Of a stretch of 64,000 nt of DNA, positions 45,450 to 57,902 are shown piece after piece (the first letter of the stretch is position 1; each line of letters starts with the position of its first letter). The position numbers and the translations under genes were made by a program. This DNA is from Plectrocnemia conspersa (lineage: Eukaryota > Arthropoda > Insecta > Trichoptera > Polycentropodidae), in contig VTFK01000468.1 of the NCBI GenBank assembly GCA_009617715.1, positions 1-64,000 on the forward strand, written 5' to 3'. The notes beneath the pieces were generated by a model. It was not told where the DNA came from. It was given only the letters and a program-made list of their open reading frames with translations, and searched no databases.

Positions 45450-45790
45450 ATCTGTGATTTATCACGTTACACGCATATAACCTTGGATTATGTCACACAT
45501 TAGAAGCGATCACGATTGCGTCGGCACGACAGGTGTAAAGTCGTCATTTTTACCTGGAAATCTTGTCATTGATAATTGACGACAACTGAAACGGTGCAAT
45601 TGCATCATTTATGTTTATTGTGATCCAATTAAAGCGTCACGACAGCAATCGTATTTTTTTTCTCTCCCGAGCTCGAGGAAGGACGATGCTCTCATCAGAC
45701 TACATTATTTAATTGCCATTAAAGGTTAAGAAATTACCATAGCGTATCATTAACCATTTGAGCTTACGCATCAATAACATAGCTTACTCA
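45450..45790. promoter_or_regulatory. GC-richer island with homeodomain-type sites
   Basis: TTATGTTTATTG and CCAATTAAAG near 45610-45635, TTGCATCATTTATG near 45600 and a CTCCCGAGCTCGAGGAAGG tract near 45665 occur in non-repetitive sequence with no open frame. The composition resembles an enhancer. Confidence 0.25.
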
Positions 45791-47330
45791 ATTTTATTTT
45801 TGATCTTTTTCTTTAAGCGAACCAATTTGCACATATCTGAAATATTATTAGTTTTTTAAAAGTGTGCGGTTTTGGTATACGGTTTTGATAGCTAGCTATA
45901 AACAAATATTTTAGATTCAAGACTTGCAAAACTGTGATTAGTTCGAAATTATTAACACTATATGCAAACTTTGGTTAAGGCAGAAAAAGGTCAGTTGTAA
46001 GTGGAATAAAGTGGATATTTTTTATGAGTCCAACATAAAAAAATTAATTTATTATACTTCACTTTCATCAGATATAGGGTGGCTAATGGGAGTTAAATGT
46101 GTCCTTGTGCTTTTAGCAGGTTCCTGAAGAGTATCTATGAAAAATTATATTTTATTTGGTCAACGGGTGTAGGATTATACAAATAATAAACAAATATACA
46201 TTCTCATATATGTACATAAAATCGCATAGACATATGTTTACATTAGATTCTGAATTTAGTACTATTTTTAACAATAAAATTGAATATTCTTAAGTCTTTT
46301 GCTTAGCGTAAATAATTTTTAGACAGCTACTAATGATTCCATGTAATATTTTTTATACAGGGACTATTTAAAAAAATTTCAAATACCTAATTCTCGAATT
46401 TATTGTACTATTTAAATTGCACAACGCTGATATTCCTGATATAATAAAAAATACGATCAAAATCATGACATTCTAAATAAAAACCAATTGATTTTTAATT
46501 TATACAGTTGCAGTTATATATAAAATATTTTAAATTATTTTAAATTATTATTAAATTATATGAATTAAAATTTCAATATGTTTAAATACGTATGTTTTAA
46601 ATAAAAACATTAATATAAAGTTAAAAAAATACACGAAAATGTTTAATATTTATAGGATATATAATATACAAATTAACTGATTTTTATAAATAGTTTACCG
46701 TTGTTAATTTTCTATAAATATAAATTTCGTCTCATGATATTGAATAAACATTTATAATCTATGCATGATTTTATTTTATTATTTAATTAAACATTTCTGA
46801 TAATGTTTATTTATTACTTAAAGGCGAGTTGATTAATGGTTTCCATATTGTATTAGTAAGCATTAATCGCCTAGGATTCATTTGGCCTTCAGATAATCCC
46901 GTTTATACCAACCCATTACGCATTCTAGCAACCTTTTATTTTTATAAAAAAACGAGATGTAAATGATCAAAATTAATTTGTATATATATTATTTTTTCAT
47001 AAAATACAAGTAGCAAAAAATTAAACGAAACACTACAATGATCTATCTAGTGATATTTGGTATAACAGTATTAAACGCTCTTGTTGTAAGTATCATTAGT
47101 TTCATAGGTTTTAATTGATATAAGTAATAACTATAAATAAACAAGCGTGTGCAGTTTTGTATATTAAAAATAAAAAAAAATACGAATTTTTTTGTAAAAA
47201 TATTTTTTTAACACTTTACTGCTTTGAGAAACGAGTATTTATAAAACGTTGTTAGTGTAATGCCTTTGGCAGTTATTTTTTTGCACAATAACGGTATAAA
47301 GCTTAAGAGTTTAAACCCAATAGTAACTAT
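45791..47330. other. AT-rich stretch
   Basis: Low-complexity AT sequence with no supported feature. Confidence 0.45.
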
Positions 47331-48190
47331 TATATTCGCGGACTGTGGCTAGTTCTGACCTCCTACCTGGGCTGTCGAAACTATTGATGGTTTGTAGCAC
47401 CACGATTCAATTAAGAGAGATGGGTAGGAAATATCAATGATGAGGATCATTCTCATGTGGAGAACTTTTTATGTCTTTAACTTTACCAAATATAAACTTA
47501 TATACCTCTTTAAATAAGACGTAGTTTACGTCTTTGATGCTGCATTTGTATGAATTACCCGCTACGGTAAACTTGAATGCAAAAGTGACACATACTTGAG
47601 GATCTCGTGGGGTCCGTCAGACCCTGCAATCGCACAATGCCTCAAAGAAATACAATTCGTTGACCTCCGTCGCAGATCATGGCATAATAACGATTGAAAC
47701 CGTCGTTATTATTGTTGTTATTACCTTTATTGCCGTCACCGGCAGATCCGAGGGAGTAAAAGTTGCCAGCTCCGAGGTTCTCTCTTCGTACCCATCGTAC
47801 TTCACCGATGATTGCCGCGATTTGAAGGTGCATTGAAATAATAATAATAACAACGGTAATAACCGTGTGGCGAGAGAGAGGGGTATCTTAATTGCGCCGA
47901 GTGGGTCTCTCCAATTCCAGAGCCAAAGCGCTATGGGTTTTTCGTTTTGGCATTAAATTTTACGACGCCATTAAGTCGGACGTCCCGAATCCCGAGTTCG
48001 GTTTCCATACCTGTCGGCAATAAAAGGCCGTATTAAAATATAACAGTAAAAATATTGCTAAGGCTGTAAATTATAAAGCGCTGTCCGAAAATCCTCCGGT
48101 GTAACTCATTCAATACCGCAATATAATATTTTTGCCCCATCGGCGGATTATATCGGTGCGGATCGAATTTTTCAGGATAGAAACAATGAA
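47331..48190. promoter_or_regulatory. GC-richer island with interrupted ATT/AAT triplet runs
   Basis: Two triplet runs, (TTA/TTG)n near 47704-47728 and (AAT)n near 47838-47853, border a block containing GCCGTCACCGGCAGATCC. A minus-strand ATG-led frame at 47642-47833 is open for 63 codons but its run of asparagines comes only from the triplet repeat. CpG-bearing non-coding sequence continues to 48190. Possibly an enhancer; not a convincing gene. Confidence 0.25.
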
Positions 48191-48199
48191 ACGCGTTTT

Positions 48200-49165
48200 A
48201 TGTGTTTGCGTGTACATGTAGAAGGCTTAATGATTAATTTGGTATAAATTTCAATCAAATGGTAGTAAGTAGCTGACATCAAAAACTTTTAAAATCCATG
48301 AAAAGCTTAGACAACTCTACATTAAAATACAGATTATTTTTTTAAATAATAAATGTATATATTATATACATATGTAATACAATTAAAATATTCTCAAAAT
48401 TAGCTTACTTTACAGAAAATGAAATAATCTAGCTAAATAATTTAATAATGATTTATTTAGTAATTATTTGTTATTAAACTTACATTTTCAGACCTTTTAT
48501 ATAATTTTGAGATAAATCGTTAAGAATATTATAACCACTGGCTTTTCTTGCATTGAAATTGAGTCACCATTATAACTATTACCCTGCCTTATTGATAGAT
48601 TATTCATGTAAACGATAAAAATCAAAACGACAAAATAAAGCGAAATGCCAATTTAAAGAAAAAAATGAAGTGCTTTCGTGAAACGATTGAAATGGAAACG
48701 CATTATTGAATATAATCCCAGACGTTTCAAGATTGTTTTCTAGATATCGTTATTTTGTACAAAATCAAACTAGATACAATGGCAACGTCTAGACAATGCG
48801 AAATATCGCATCAAACCTATATATTAACGATCATTAAATTCAGCAAATAAAGAAAATAATAATATTACACAAATCAACTATAATATTATTAATTAGAATA
48901 ATTGGAAATGCAGTACTAAAAGTATTGTTTAAACAATAAACTGGAACAACAAGCATGACAATGTATCAATGGCATCTTACGATTTACATGTAAGTATTGT
49001 TGTATATGGGCATATTAAGTAATTCGCTGAACCATAAACGCTTACTTTTACACAAATAACTTATGTTTATCCATATTCACATATGTTACATATATGTATG
49101 TGTGCATCGTTAAATAAGTTTTCGTTTAACTTTTTCAAGAGTAAAAGTTTTTAAAGTTATTACCC
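48200..49165. other. AT-rich stretch
   Basis: No supported feature. Confidence 0.4.
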
Positions 49166-49169
49166 ACTA

Positions 49170-49500
49170 TTCGAAGGGACGATGACTGTTATGAAAAACT
49201 GTCGGTTTTTCCTATGACGGCTTGGCTAATTTTCACTCCCCGTCAAATTCGGTTATCTCTCGTTTTTCCTCAATTTATAAAAAAAAGTTTCAAGGCGAAA
49301 TTCTATGACGCGTTGTCAACGGTTATTTTCCACGGGACCAGAGGGAAAAATGGCGCAAGTCCCAAATAGCGGGTGATATCATCGAAATTGCTTCCAAGTA
49401 ACATTTTATCTGTCAAATTTGACGAGAGGGAAACGTATGAAAAATCTGCGAGACAGAATAGAATACGTGTATGAGTTTTTTTGTGAGCGATTGGAATTCG
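49170..49500. promoter_or_regulatory. GC-richer island, possible regulatory element
   Basis: Mixed-composition sequence (GGGACGATGACTG, CCTATGACGGCTTGGC, CACGGGACCAGAGGG) without a long open frame, ending just before an hAT-like insertion. Confidence 0.25.
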
Positions 49501-49646
49501 ACAAGTCTTGGAGAGAGATATCTCAACCGTTGTTGAGAAAGTTTTTGAGAAAAAAATACACTATATAGAATAAGTATCATATATTATTAAACAGTATTAT
49601 TGTTTCAAACTATTTAAACTCTTAAATGCTTATTAATTATATAGAA

Positions 49647-50527
49647 CAGGGGTGGTTAACCTATTTATTGACGGGATCGACTTTTTATTTAATAAAATAT
49701 TCACGAGCTACCTATCAAATTCCTTAAATATTTAGCATATTAGAGTTTTATGGACTATTTAATGACAGAAATAAAGGAAGGGTAAAAAATAATTTATAGT
49801 AAAATCACAGATACATTTATTATGTAAAACACTACAAATTGAACGAACTTTTGTTTAATGGAAATTTGTACTTTGATTTCTTCTTCAAAAGTCAAGAGAA
49901 TAATTTAATAAAGCCCACCTTCAGAAATATTATTTTGATTATTTGTAAAAAAAAGAAACATGATTTAATTGTACTGCAATTTTTTTAGTAAGTCGTCTTC
50001 AAGATCTGGAGGTGTAGTAGAAGCATTATACATATTTAATAAGTGTAAAATTATTGTTTAAATGTTTGTGTTCACTACATGAGCAAATGATCGACTTAAC
50101 GAACAAGATACAATTGACCCAAGCCTTGTTGGACCTACACATAACATTGAACTTGCTCTTCAGCATCTTGAATAAATTAAAGGCTTATAGATAGCAAGGG
50201 ATTAACTTTGAAAGCATCTTCTGCTGCAATAAATATCCTTTTTGGCATCTTTTTTAAAAAAAAAAGCCAAGGAGAATAATCTTTCGATTCCGCAGCGTGA
50301 AGAGAGAAAAATCATCAGCTCAGTTAGTAACAGAGTGACATATGTATGTATTGCTCGTTTTACAAGACATCGCTCGTTTATAAAATTAAATCTTATATTG
50401 CAAAACACTCGTAAAACAATTTACTCGCAAGCTGATGTTAAACGTCAATAATGATTTAGATTGATAAAAAACATATTTTGATACGTTGTTACGTGATCGA
50501 CCGGGATCGATTTGTTGGCTAGGCCTG
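49647..50527. mobile_element. hAT-like non-autonomous element, 881 bp
   Basis: Left end CAGGGGTGGTTAAC and right end (reverse complement) CAGGCCTAGCCAAC are imperfect inverted repeats in the hAT style. The flanks ATATAGAA (49639-49646) and ATATATAA (50528-50535) match at 7 of 8 positions, as expected for a worn 8-bp hAT target duplication. Subterminal GGGATCGAC occurs near both ends (inverted). No transposase frame survives. Sequence related to the pogo-like element at 3.96-4.79 kb lies inside at 50270-50410. The superfamily call is good, though the ends differ at several positions. Confidence 0.65.
50270..50410 (+). mobile_element. pogo-like fragment within the hAT-like element
   Basis: AATCATCAGCTCAGTTAGTA, then GCTCG, then ACAAGACATCGCTCGTTTAT and ACACTCGTAAAAC match the minus strand of the 3960-4786 element (AATCATGAGCTCAGTTGGGA, ATCAAGACATCGCTCATTTA, ACACTCGTAAACTAAG). 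The CAGTAAAACC terminus is missing here. Either a truncated pogo-like copy was nested in the hAT-like element, or the element is chimeric. Confidence 0.5.
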
Positions 50528-50529
50528 AT

Positions 50530-51614
50530 ATATAAAAAAAATATAATTCTAATAAGTATTTAGATAACTTTATGAATAGTCTACGCGTACACTATTGTAA
50601 ATAAATGTTAAATTAAATTTAAATATTCGGTAATATATGCTAAATGTATAATACGTATTATCAAATAGTGTATGGAAAGCAACTTGACCTTAAACTTGAT
50701 CCGGCTTTGGTTTTCAGAGGCGGTCAAGGTCCTGGGATGATCACAGTGCGTTGACAAGAGTCGGCAGACTTGGCACTGAACCTGGTATAGTTTCGTTTGA
50801 AATTCGGCTCTTGGCCGCATTTCAATAGATAAGAGTTAAATTTTAAAAATATCTAATAGAGATTGTGTTTTGTAACTTAGACATCATGTAGATGAACTCT
50901 ATCGAACAATTTACAGTTGCAGTGTCAATAAATAAGATGAAAGGGTGAATAAATAAACAAGATATTTAAAAATGAATTATTCATTATTCCGTGCGAAATG
51001 GTAATACTCTAAATTTGCAAATAAATTATTATCACAGAAAAACAGTGAATTCATTAAGTGTATTAATCGAATCAGTTGAGCTGAAATAATTTATTTAGTA
51101 TACAATTAATCATTCTTATCCACAAATCTTGAAAGCAAGATAATTCAAGAAAAACTTGAAAGCAAGATAATTAATTTATGTATGTTTTAAGAATTATCTG
51201 TAGTTATTTTAAGATACAAAATAAATTTTAATAAATACTGTTAAAGTCGCTTTATAGAACTAAGCCTATTGATAGTTTATTTTATATTTACCTGTATTTG
51301 AGTTTATGAGTATTTTGAAAAACACAGTCGTTTGTATATAAATAGGTACTATTTTTTTGATAAAAACGATGAACACTGAAATGAGAGTAATTGCTATTTT
51401 AGTCTCTAAAGTTTTAAGATATGTGAAACGAAGTACTAAATCCTGTTTTATTTTCTCAGTTTATGTTGCAAACGTCTTTAAAATGATTAAGGATAATTAA
51501 AACACATTAGCAACCAACAGTATTTCCTTTAATATATCATCACTATAAAGTGGCCAAATTAAAACCGCTATTTGCTGTTTAAAAGATACAGATTTTTTTT
51601 TTAAATTTTTTTAG
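50530..51614. other. AT-rich stretch with a small GC-richer patch
   Basis: The patch at 50680-50820 contains TGACCTTAAAC and GGTCAAGGTCCTG, both nuclear-receptor-like half-sites. A 17-bp-plus duplication lies at 51128-51172. The stretch ends in a T-rich acceptor (TTTAAATTTTTTTAG, ending at 51614). Confidence 0.4.
51128..51172. repeat. short direct duplication
   Basis: CTTGAAAGCAAGATAATT occurs at 51128-51145 and again at 51155-51172, exact, with a 27-base period. Confidence 0.9.
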
Positions 51615-51847
51615 GTTCTGAATTTGGAGGTCAAGGTCAAGATCTGCGTCACGTTTTCCTGGAAGATACCGATCCCGTTTCGGCTGGGACAATGTCCTGT
51701 TGCATTCCAGACAGTTGTGACTCGTATCCTGCGATACGTGACGGCTCCTGTCCGAATATTGCTTCATTTTCGGCACACAGAAAGGCACGTGGTGGTAAAT
51801 TGTGGTTGACAAGCGGACGTCTAGCATGTCATTTACGCCGACCGTGA
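51615..51847 (+). CDS. candidate terminal exon, 76 codons and stop
   Basis: A long T-rich acceptor ends at 51614. The frame that takes one incoming base (phase 1) is then open to a TGA at 51845-51847. It encodes SEFGGQGQDLRHVFLEDTD, then MSCCIPDSCDSYPAI and RDGSCPNIASFSAHRKARGG, with six cysteines. The cysteine-rich composition suits a secreted peptide and the phase fits the signal-peptide exon donor at 5342, but the 46-kb gap makes this only a hypothesis. A second plus-strand frame (62 codons) and a minus-strand frame (82 codons) are open over the same DNA, and nuclear-receptor-type sites lie inside, so it may be a regulatory island instead. No family was recognised. Confidence 0.2.
51628..51639 (+). 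promoter_or_regulatory. AGGTCAAGGTCA, nuclear-receptor direct repeat
   Basis: Two AGGTCA half-sites with no spacer; the internal TCAAGGTCA is also the FTZ-F1/ERR-type extended half-site. A second TCAAGGTCA lies at 52031-52039. Such sites respond to orphan or hormone-linked nuclear receptors in insects; activity here is inferred from sequence alone. Confidence 0.4.
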
Positions 51848-52250
51848 CTTTCGCACATGATTGACGCCATCGCTTCCCAAACTTCGATACGCCCGCTCAG
51901 TGGTTCGTTTGAATTTAGAACTCGTAAGCCGATGTCACGTAGCGATGATCAAAACACTGATTAGGACACTGGCCCGGTATGAATTCGTAAGCGGTCGTTA
52001 TCGGAGATGCACTTTAGGCTGAAAATACACTCAAGGTCAGCAGCTAAATTTGCTTGCAAAGTAATATTGTTGATATTAATTATAAATATAATTTATTATT
52101 TGAGTTTTGATGCCGAATGGTGTGACTTATTTAGACAGTTAGATGCTAGAAGATATATTAGATACATATTTTTGTTGTGCAAGTTAATTAAGCAATATAC
52201 ATATATGATTCCGGTGTCATTATCAGGCGGCGGTGTCTAATGCATAATAT
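51848..52250. promoter_or_regulatory. GC-richer island with a second FTZ-F1-type site
   Basis: Contains TCAAGGTCA at 52031-52039 and CpG-bearing sequence (CGATACGCCCGCTCAG near 51888). A 77-codon plus-strand frame (52007-52240, ATG start) is open but most of its codons are AT-rich and it lacks motifs. Confidence 0.3.
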
Positions 52251-53985
52251 TCAAGGTTGATCAAAAATGATTCTGTCGGTCTATTCTATCATTGACTAGT
52301 CCCTGCAGTGGCAGAGTCATCGAAAAAGCCCTTCTCGATACTTCTCGAAATGCGTCTCTCTGTAGCGCTCCCTGTCTTCTGCTCATTCTTATCTCCTTTA
52401 TGTATATATATACTCTCACAAGAGCTTGAAAAAAATGGTAACAATGCTATTTTTACCAATTAGGCATTATTGTCAAACTTCATTTATAATATTCAACCTC
52501 TATAATAATGTTTTCTGGCTGACTCTTTGTGAACGAAAACATTGTGGTCTAAAATTTCCGAACAAGGTTTAGACGAAACGATACATATTGTAGAAAACTT
52601 AATGCGTGGCAGAAACAAACGTTTAAAAAATTCTAGTTACGGTGATTAATGGTGATAGTGTTCAAAAGTCTGTTGAGGTTATTGTTTACTGGTTTTTGTA
52701 TGTTCTTTAATATTATTCGATGATTTGTTTTTAAAGTACCTTTATTTAAAATAAAGCTTTCTAATAAGCAATTTTAAATAAACCACTTTATTTAATTTAA
52801 ATAAAATATATTACACAACAATAAGTGATAATTGAATATACATGTGTTTAATCTTTAATATATACATTAGTATTTACATTTTTTAACTTTAAAAAATATG
52901 TTAATAGTAAATATCAAAACTTTTTTAAAGTATTCTGTTCAATAGTATATTTTATTATAAATAGTATATGCTTATTTTTATTTACAACTCGTGCGCTTTG
53001 TTTGATTTCGAATAACTCTTAATTATGAGTCAGTATATATCATACAATACAAAACATTGCATAAATCTTTAATCTAAAACCTGTCTTATAAGCAATCTCA
53101 TTTGATTGTCGAGATTGTCAAGAAAAAATACGGCACAAGGTCAAATTTATCAATTTGCAATTAATGCGTTCGCGAACGATTTATATTATACAACTGCTAT
53201 CATTTTTTTGCAAAGTTGTATAACATGTTTTTACATCTGTTGCAAATCCGAATATGATTACAATGAAATATTTTTTTATATAAAAATCTAAGTAGCTGGA
53301 ACTATTATATGCAACGCTTAAATTATATACAATTTACAAATTATAACATTTTATTTAGTATATATATAATATTTATTTTAGTTGTTAGTAAATTTAAATT
53401 ATTCACCCAATTAAATATTACTAATGTAGAGTATACAACTTTTTTTATAAATAATTATAATAAATTATGTATGTACACATTTTTAAATTATTCATATCAC
53501 TTTTTACTATAGAGCTCGACTTTAATTTTATGTATTTTTATGTTCAAAATTATTGTGAACACAATTTAGATAAAATATTTATGATAATAGATACATTAAA
53601 AAATTAGACAATAAAAACACTCAATTTTTTATTAGGCAGTTTTTCTATTTTGTAATTTCAATTAATTATTTTCTTAGAAATGTTTATTTTAATATTTAAT
53701 TATTATCACATTTTCTTAGAAATACAGTATACAAAATAATTACATTAAAATATCAAGTTATATTTTATTAATAATCCGCCTAATATGAATTTCTATCGAA
53801 TACATATTTATGCACATCAATTCCTGGTCAGTAGATATTTCCACTTTGTTTCTATTAAATTTACTAAATTTTTAAAGGAATATTTCTCATAATAAAATTA
53901 AGTATGATTTTTTTATTCGAAGTATATATTGAAAATATTGATAAACACCGAGAAATTACTCTTAGCGTTTTTCAGTTTTTATCGG
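52251..53985. other. AT-rich stretch
   Basis: A GC-richer patch at 52260-52400 has no open frame of note; the rest is AT-rich with frames made of AT-rich codons. No gene or RNA is supported. Confidence 0.4.
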
Positions 53986-53989
53986 ATCT

Positions 53990-54080
53990 ACAAGATTAGA
54001 ATTAGTGACTATATAATTATAATTCAGATCGATCATTACAGATAAAATTGACTTATATTTACCTAATCTCATGGATTAGA
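53990..54080 (+). repeat. dispersed repeat family S, copy 2
   Basis: Partner of 39351-39450, sharing the sequence around CGATCAT and ending CCTAATCTCATGGAT. No tRNA-like head is present on this copy. Confidence 0.6.
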
Positions 54081-54108
54081 ACAATGTGGATCATTATAAA
54101 AAATTTCA

Positions 54109-54215
54109 ATGTTTTCGGAAATTTTCTTGAGCGAAGTCACGTTTTTATCAAGCTACGTACAGCTAGAGACATCTGTCGTCGCAAAGAGATACTACAAACA
54201 AATACGAGACACCAG
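54109..54215 (+). CDS. candidate exon, 35 codons to a CAG|GTGAGA donor
   Basis: ATG at 54109 opens MFSEIFLSEVTFLSSYVQLE and TSVVAKRYYKQIRDT to a strong donor, ACCAG|GTGAGA (GT at 54216-54217), leaving phase 2. Read through, the frame stops two codons later. The start context is poor (T at -3), so an upstream acceptor rather than this ATG might begin the exon. The peptide is protein-like, with an aromatic/basic end, but matches no family I know. It lies directly after a dispersed repeat. Confidence 0.2.
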
Positions 54216-56590
54216 GTGAGATAGCATGCTAGCCGAGGTGAGGCCAAGTGAGAAGAGGTGAGGAAACTCAGCAGACGGCCTGGCACCAGTCATAACTGCC
54301 CACGCGATACCCATTTGCAATGTCTCGTTTTAGTTCTTCTGGTCAAGCCGAAATTACACACGATACCCGCTAAGCTACCAATTTATACTTATATACAGGT
54401 TGATCAACGAAAAACTTTAAATTTAAAAATATGTAATACAAAATTTATTATTTTGTTATAAATAGTTGAAAAACATTTGGTACACATAAATTCAAAGGAA
54501 AAATACAGTGTAGTCTAGATTATTCGGGTGAGGATCATCAGTGCTTGAAAGTAATTCAATTTTTTTAATTTTATAATCATTTAAAATGCATCTCGAACTG
54601 ATAAAATTAAACTTGGTAATTTAAAACAAAAAAATATTTAGCATTTTTAACGATCCTTTGAAATAGATGGTTAAGCGTGCATTATTCTAGCATTACAAAT
54701 AACTTTATTTGGCATAAAATAGGTGATATTAAATTGTTAGAAACTATACTTTATATAATGCATTTATGTTTTGAATTGTCCATTTTTTTTGTTAAAGAGA
54801 TGCAATGGCGAAAAATCCTTAAGAACAAAGTTTTTTGTATGAATTATATATTTAACTAGACAGAAATTGCATACATTTAAAGCAAATTGTTTTGGTTCAT
54901 TTTTAAAATTTAAATCATTTTGTAAAAAAAGGGGCACAGTAATATTTTTTATTTTATAAGACACTTTTTTAACATGAATACATCTAATAGCTTTGTTATA
55001 AATTAATTTTATTAAAATAACGGCGCATAATCAATGAGTTGAGCAAATTATTGAAGCTGATGTGTTATTTAGTTGCTAGCCGGGTCAAAACAATGAAGCA
55101 TTTGAATTGAATGGGTGTTGTGGATGTGAGGTGCAAAAAATACATAAATACGAGTTGAGACTCTTCACGCCAAATTAGCGTGAATTTGCTCTGTAAATAA
55201 TTAGTATGCCGCTCGAGTTTACACTGTATATTAAAACTTTTTTGTCTGTAATAAACATGTTTCTTTATTATTATTATTATTAAAGAACAAGTAATAAAAT
55301 ATTTTTTACATATTTATTTTGCTAATTATGAATTCTAGTTTAATTAATTTGCAGTGATGAATTATGTATGGGATGAATAAATTTACTCTTGATTGCGATA
55401 ATAATAAATTTATTATCATAGATTTAATAAATGTGTTTATTTTTCAATAATACTAGTTAATTCATGATTAACAAAACTATCTTATAAACAATGTGGAATA
55501 TTTTAATTATATATGTATATGATTTAAAAACTGGTCTTATGTAATAAAAAAGTGACGTTTTTAATTAAATTTCTTTGAGAATATGACATCAAAATAAAAA
55601 TGGTTATCATTACTTTTATAAAAAACAATAGTTAAAGCCACTAACAATTTCGTTCAAAGTATTACTATTAGATTAGAAATTCTTGTATCTAATGTTTAGT
55701 TTCCCATTGCTTTATGCAATAATCATACCAAAATTTTCTGCATTCATTACTTGGTTTTTAATTATCATTTGGTGCAGCAAATTAATCGGCCCTTATTTAG
55801 GAAATAAAAAAATAAGTGACAATAAATAAAACTATTGCAAAATAAGTAAAGTATTAAATAATTTACAATATAAATAAAAAATATTTCACAATTTTAAAAT
55901 ATCAACTAACCGCATTTTTCAAAAGCTTTGCCATCCCCAATATGCATATACTAACTAAGTTGCAAGTATCGTTACTAATGACTGAATTCTATACAATAAT
56001 ATAATATATTGTTTACACTTTAGTATTTTTTCTAGAAAAATACTAAATCAAAATCATTTCTTGAAAAATTTTCTGAATCTTCTAAAAAATTTTATCATTA
56101 TTTTTTTGTAAAAACATCGATATAGAGATAGATTTTAGAAAAGGAATTAAACTTTTAAAACTTTTCTTGTATTAAAACACTTTATTAAATTCAATGTTAC
56201 ATTTATAATAATTATTGCAGTAGTTTAGGATCTACAAATTATAAATCTTTTACAGATATTTTTAAAACATTTTCTTAAATGTACGATGACCGTTAATAAA
56301 GTGGTAAAATAAATATTTTTTAATAAATAAATTAAAGTTGCAGATGCAAAAAATATACATATTAAAGACTTTAATTTATAAAAATATATTTTTGTTTTAA
56401 CCTTAGCTTCTTATTGTTTGTCTTTTCCGAATCACCACACGTAAAAGCTGTAGATATTCTTAGGTGTTTATATATTCCCTTAAGCTTAGGTGTTGCAACT
56501 AGTCAACAATGCATAATTATACTTTATGTAAAGTCATACAATTCTTAAATATTTTTTTATTAATTATTATTATTAATAAATTGAGTATGT
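54216..56590. other. mostly AT-rich stretch
   Basis: A GC-richer tail at 54216-54370 with GAGGTGAGG-type repeats (54236-54263), then AT-rich sequence. A patch at 55020-55220 has no open frame. No gene is supported. Confidence 0.4.
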
Positions 56591-56594
56591 ATTT

Positions 56595-57070
56595 TGCCCG
56601 GGAATGCTTTAGTTCATTGATGTCTGCTGTTCCGTCATTCCCAGAATCTTGGTGGTCACCAGCCAAGGTATGTCATGTCAATTAGACCCAGCTCGGTTTT
56701 GGCATACGTAGTCCAAGCAAGAGAAAATAACTCGGACGATATAAATTTGAAACTCATTACACACCAAACGTTTACCGACACTTGCCTAGTCTGAAATGAC
56801 AACCAACCGATAGTGATGAAGCATTTTAGGCACTCAATCAATTTTTTTTCTAGTGAAAAATTAAGCCAATAAGTTTATTATATCCAAGCGTGACGCATTG
56901 CTGTGTTTTCGTGTGTCGAAACGGCACATCAAAGAGAGAGATTCGACAAAACGCTTTTGGCAGACCACCTTAAAAGCCACATCTTCAAATTAATACGTAC
57001 CATTTGGCTCTTTTGTTTCCGAAGAATTTTCAATTATGGCGGCGAAAATTAAGAACGTGATCGTTGACGT
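56595..57070. promoter_or_regulatory. GC-richer island, possible regulatory element
   Basis: Non-repetitive block with GTCGAAACGGCACATC near 56918 and ATGGCGGCGAAAATTAAG near 57035. A 61-codon minus-strand frame at 56656-56841 has no recognisable content. Confidence 0.25.
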
Positions 57071-57894
57071 ACGATCGTGTTTTAAAATAAAATATCTCTT
57101 TTTTTTGCTAAGAAAAAAATCATTGTTTCAAGAACGTGTTCTGTATTAATCAAGATCGTGTGGATAATTTATTCGTTAGGAAAATAAGAAAAAAATGACT
57201 TAAAAAAACAAACGTTGGGTTGGGAAAAATGTACGTGTTTCAAGACATAATTAAAAATATTACAAATGTAGAAAAACTAATTTTATAGTGGAAAAATATT
57301 GTATGTAAATTTTTGCATATTTTAAATGTAAAGAGCAACATGATTTTGTTATATAGCTAAACATATTTAGCCTTTACATCCCTTATATATCAATACTTAT
57401 AGTGACCCAGATACGACGTCCGTAAACTGATTGCTTCATACTAATATATGTTTAATTTTAAAATATGATTCAAGATGATTGTCGTACGTATTTATTAAAA
57501 TAATTGAAATATATAATAATAGTAAATCAATATATTTTTATCTATTATATAATACTGTCTTTTTTATTATTAATTTATTTATTGTAAATATTTTATTGCA
57601 ACACGACAGATATTAACTAAATGCTTTAAAGCAGAAGAAATCAATGTCTGTAAATCAGTCACATCTATTTCAATTACTTTAAGCTTTTATTATAGCTTAC
57701 AATTAATTTAAATTACTACGCACGTAATATTTGTATTTTCTTTTTATTATTTATCACGATATTTGTGAGACAAGCAAAATCTAAAAAAACTGAATCAGTG
57801 ATGATCAATCAGATTATTATTAATTTTATAATTTTGATATTCCAAAAACCTTAAGATTTTTAAAACACTTGGGTGCATCATTATATGATATTAA
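57071..57894. other. AT-rich stretch
   Basis: No supported feature. Confidence 0.45.
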
Positions 57895-57902
57895 TTCACT
57901 AC

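Noticed and set aside
45476..45500. ATAACCTTGGATTATG as a third pogo-like end
   Set aside because: Only about ten bases match the end of the 3960 element and the CAGTAAA terminus is missing.
47642..47833. Minus-strand ATG-led frame with a run of asparagines
   Set aside because: The run comes solely from an interrupted AAT/GTT triplet repeat, no splice signals or domain support it, and the DNA looks like a non-coding island.
52251..54420. AGGTTGATCAA words at 52253 and 54398 as ends of one transposon
   Set aside because: They are in the same orientation, not inverted, and no target duplication flanks them.
56887..56915. GCGTGACGCATTG resembling the family H hairpin
   Set aside because: Only the left arm's inner part and four loop bases match; there is no second arm and no AT-rich tail in the right place.
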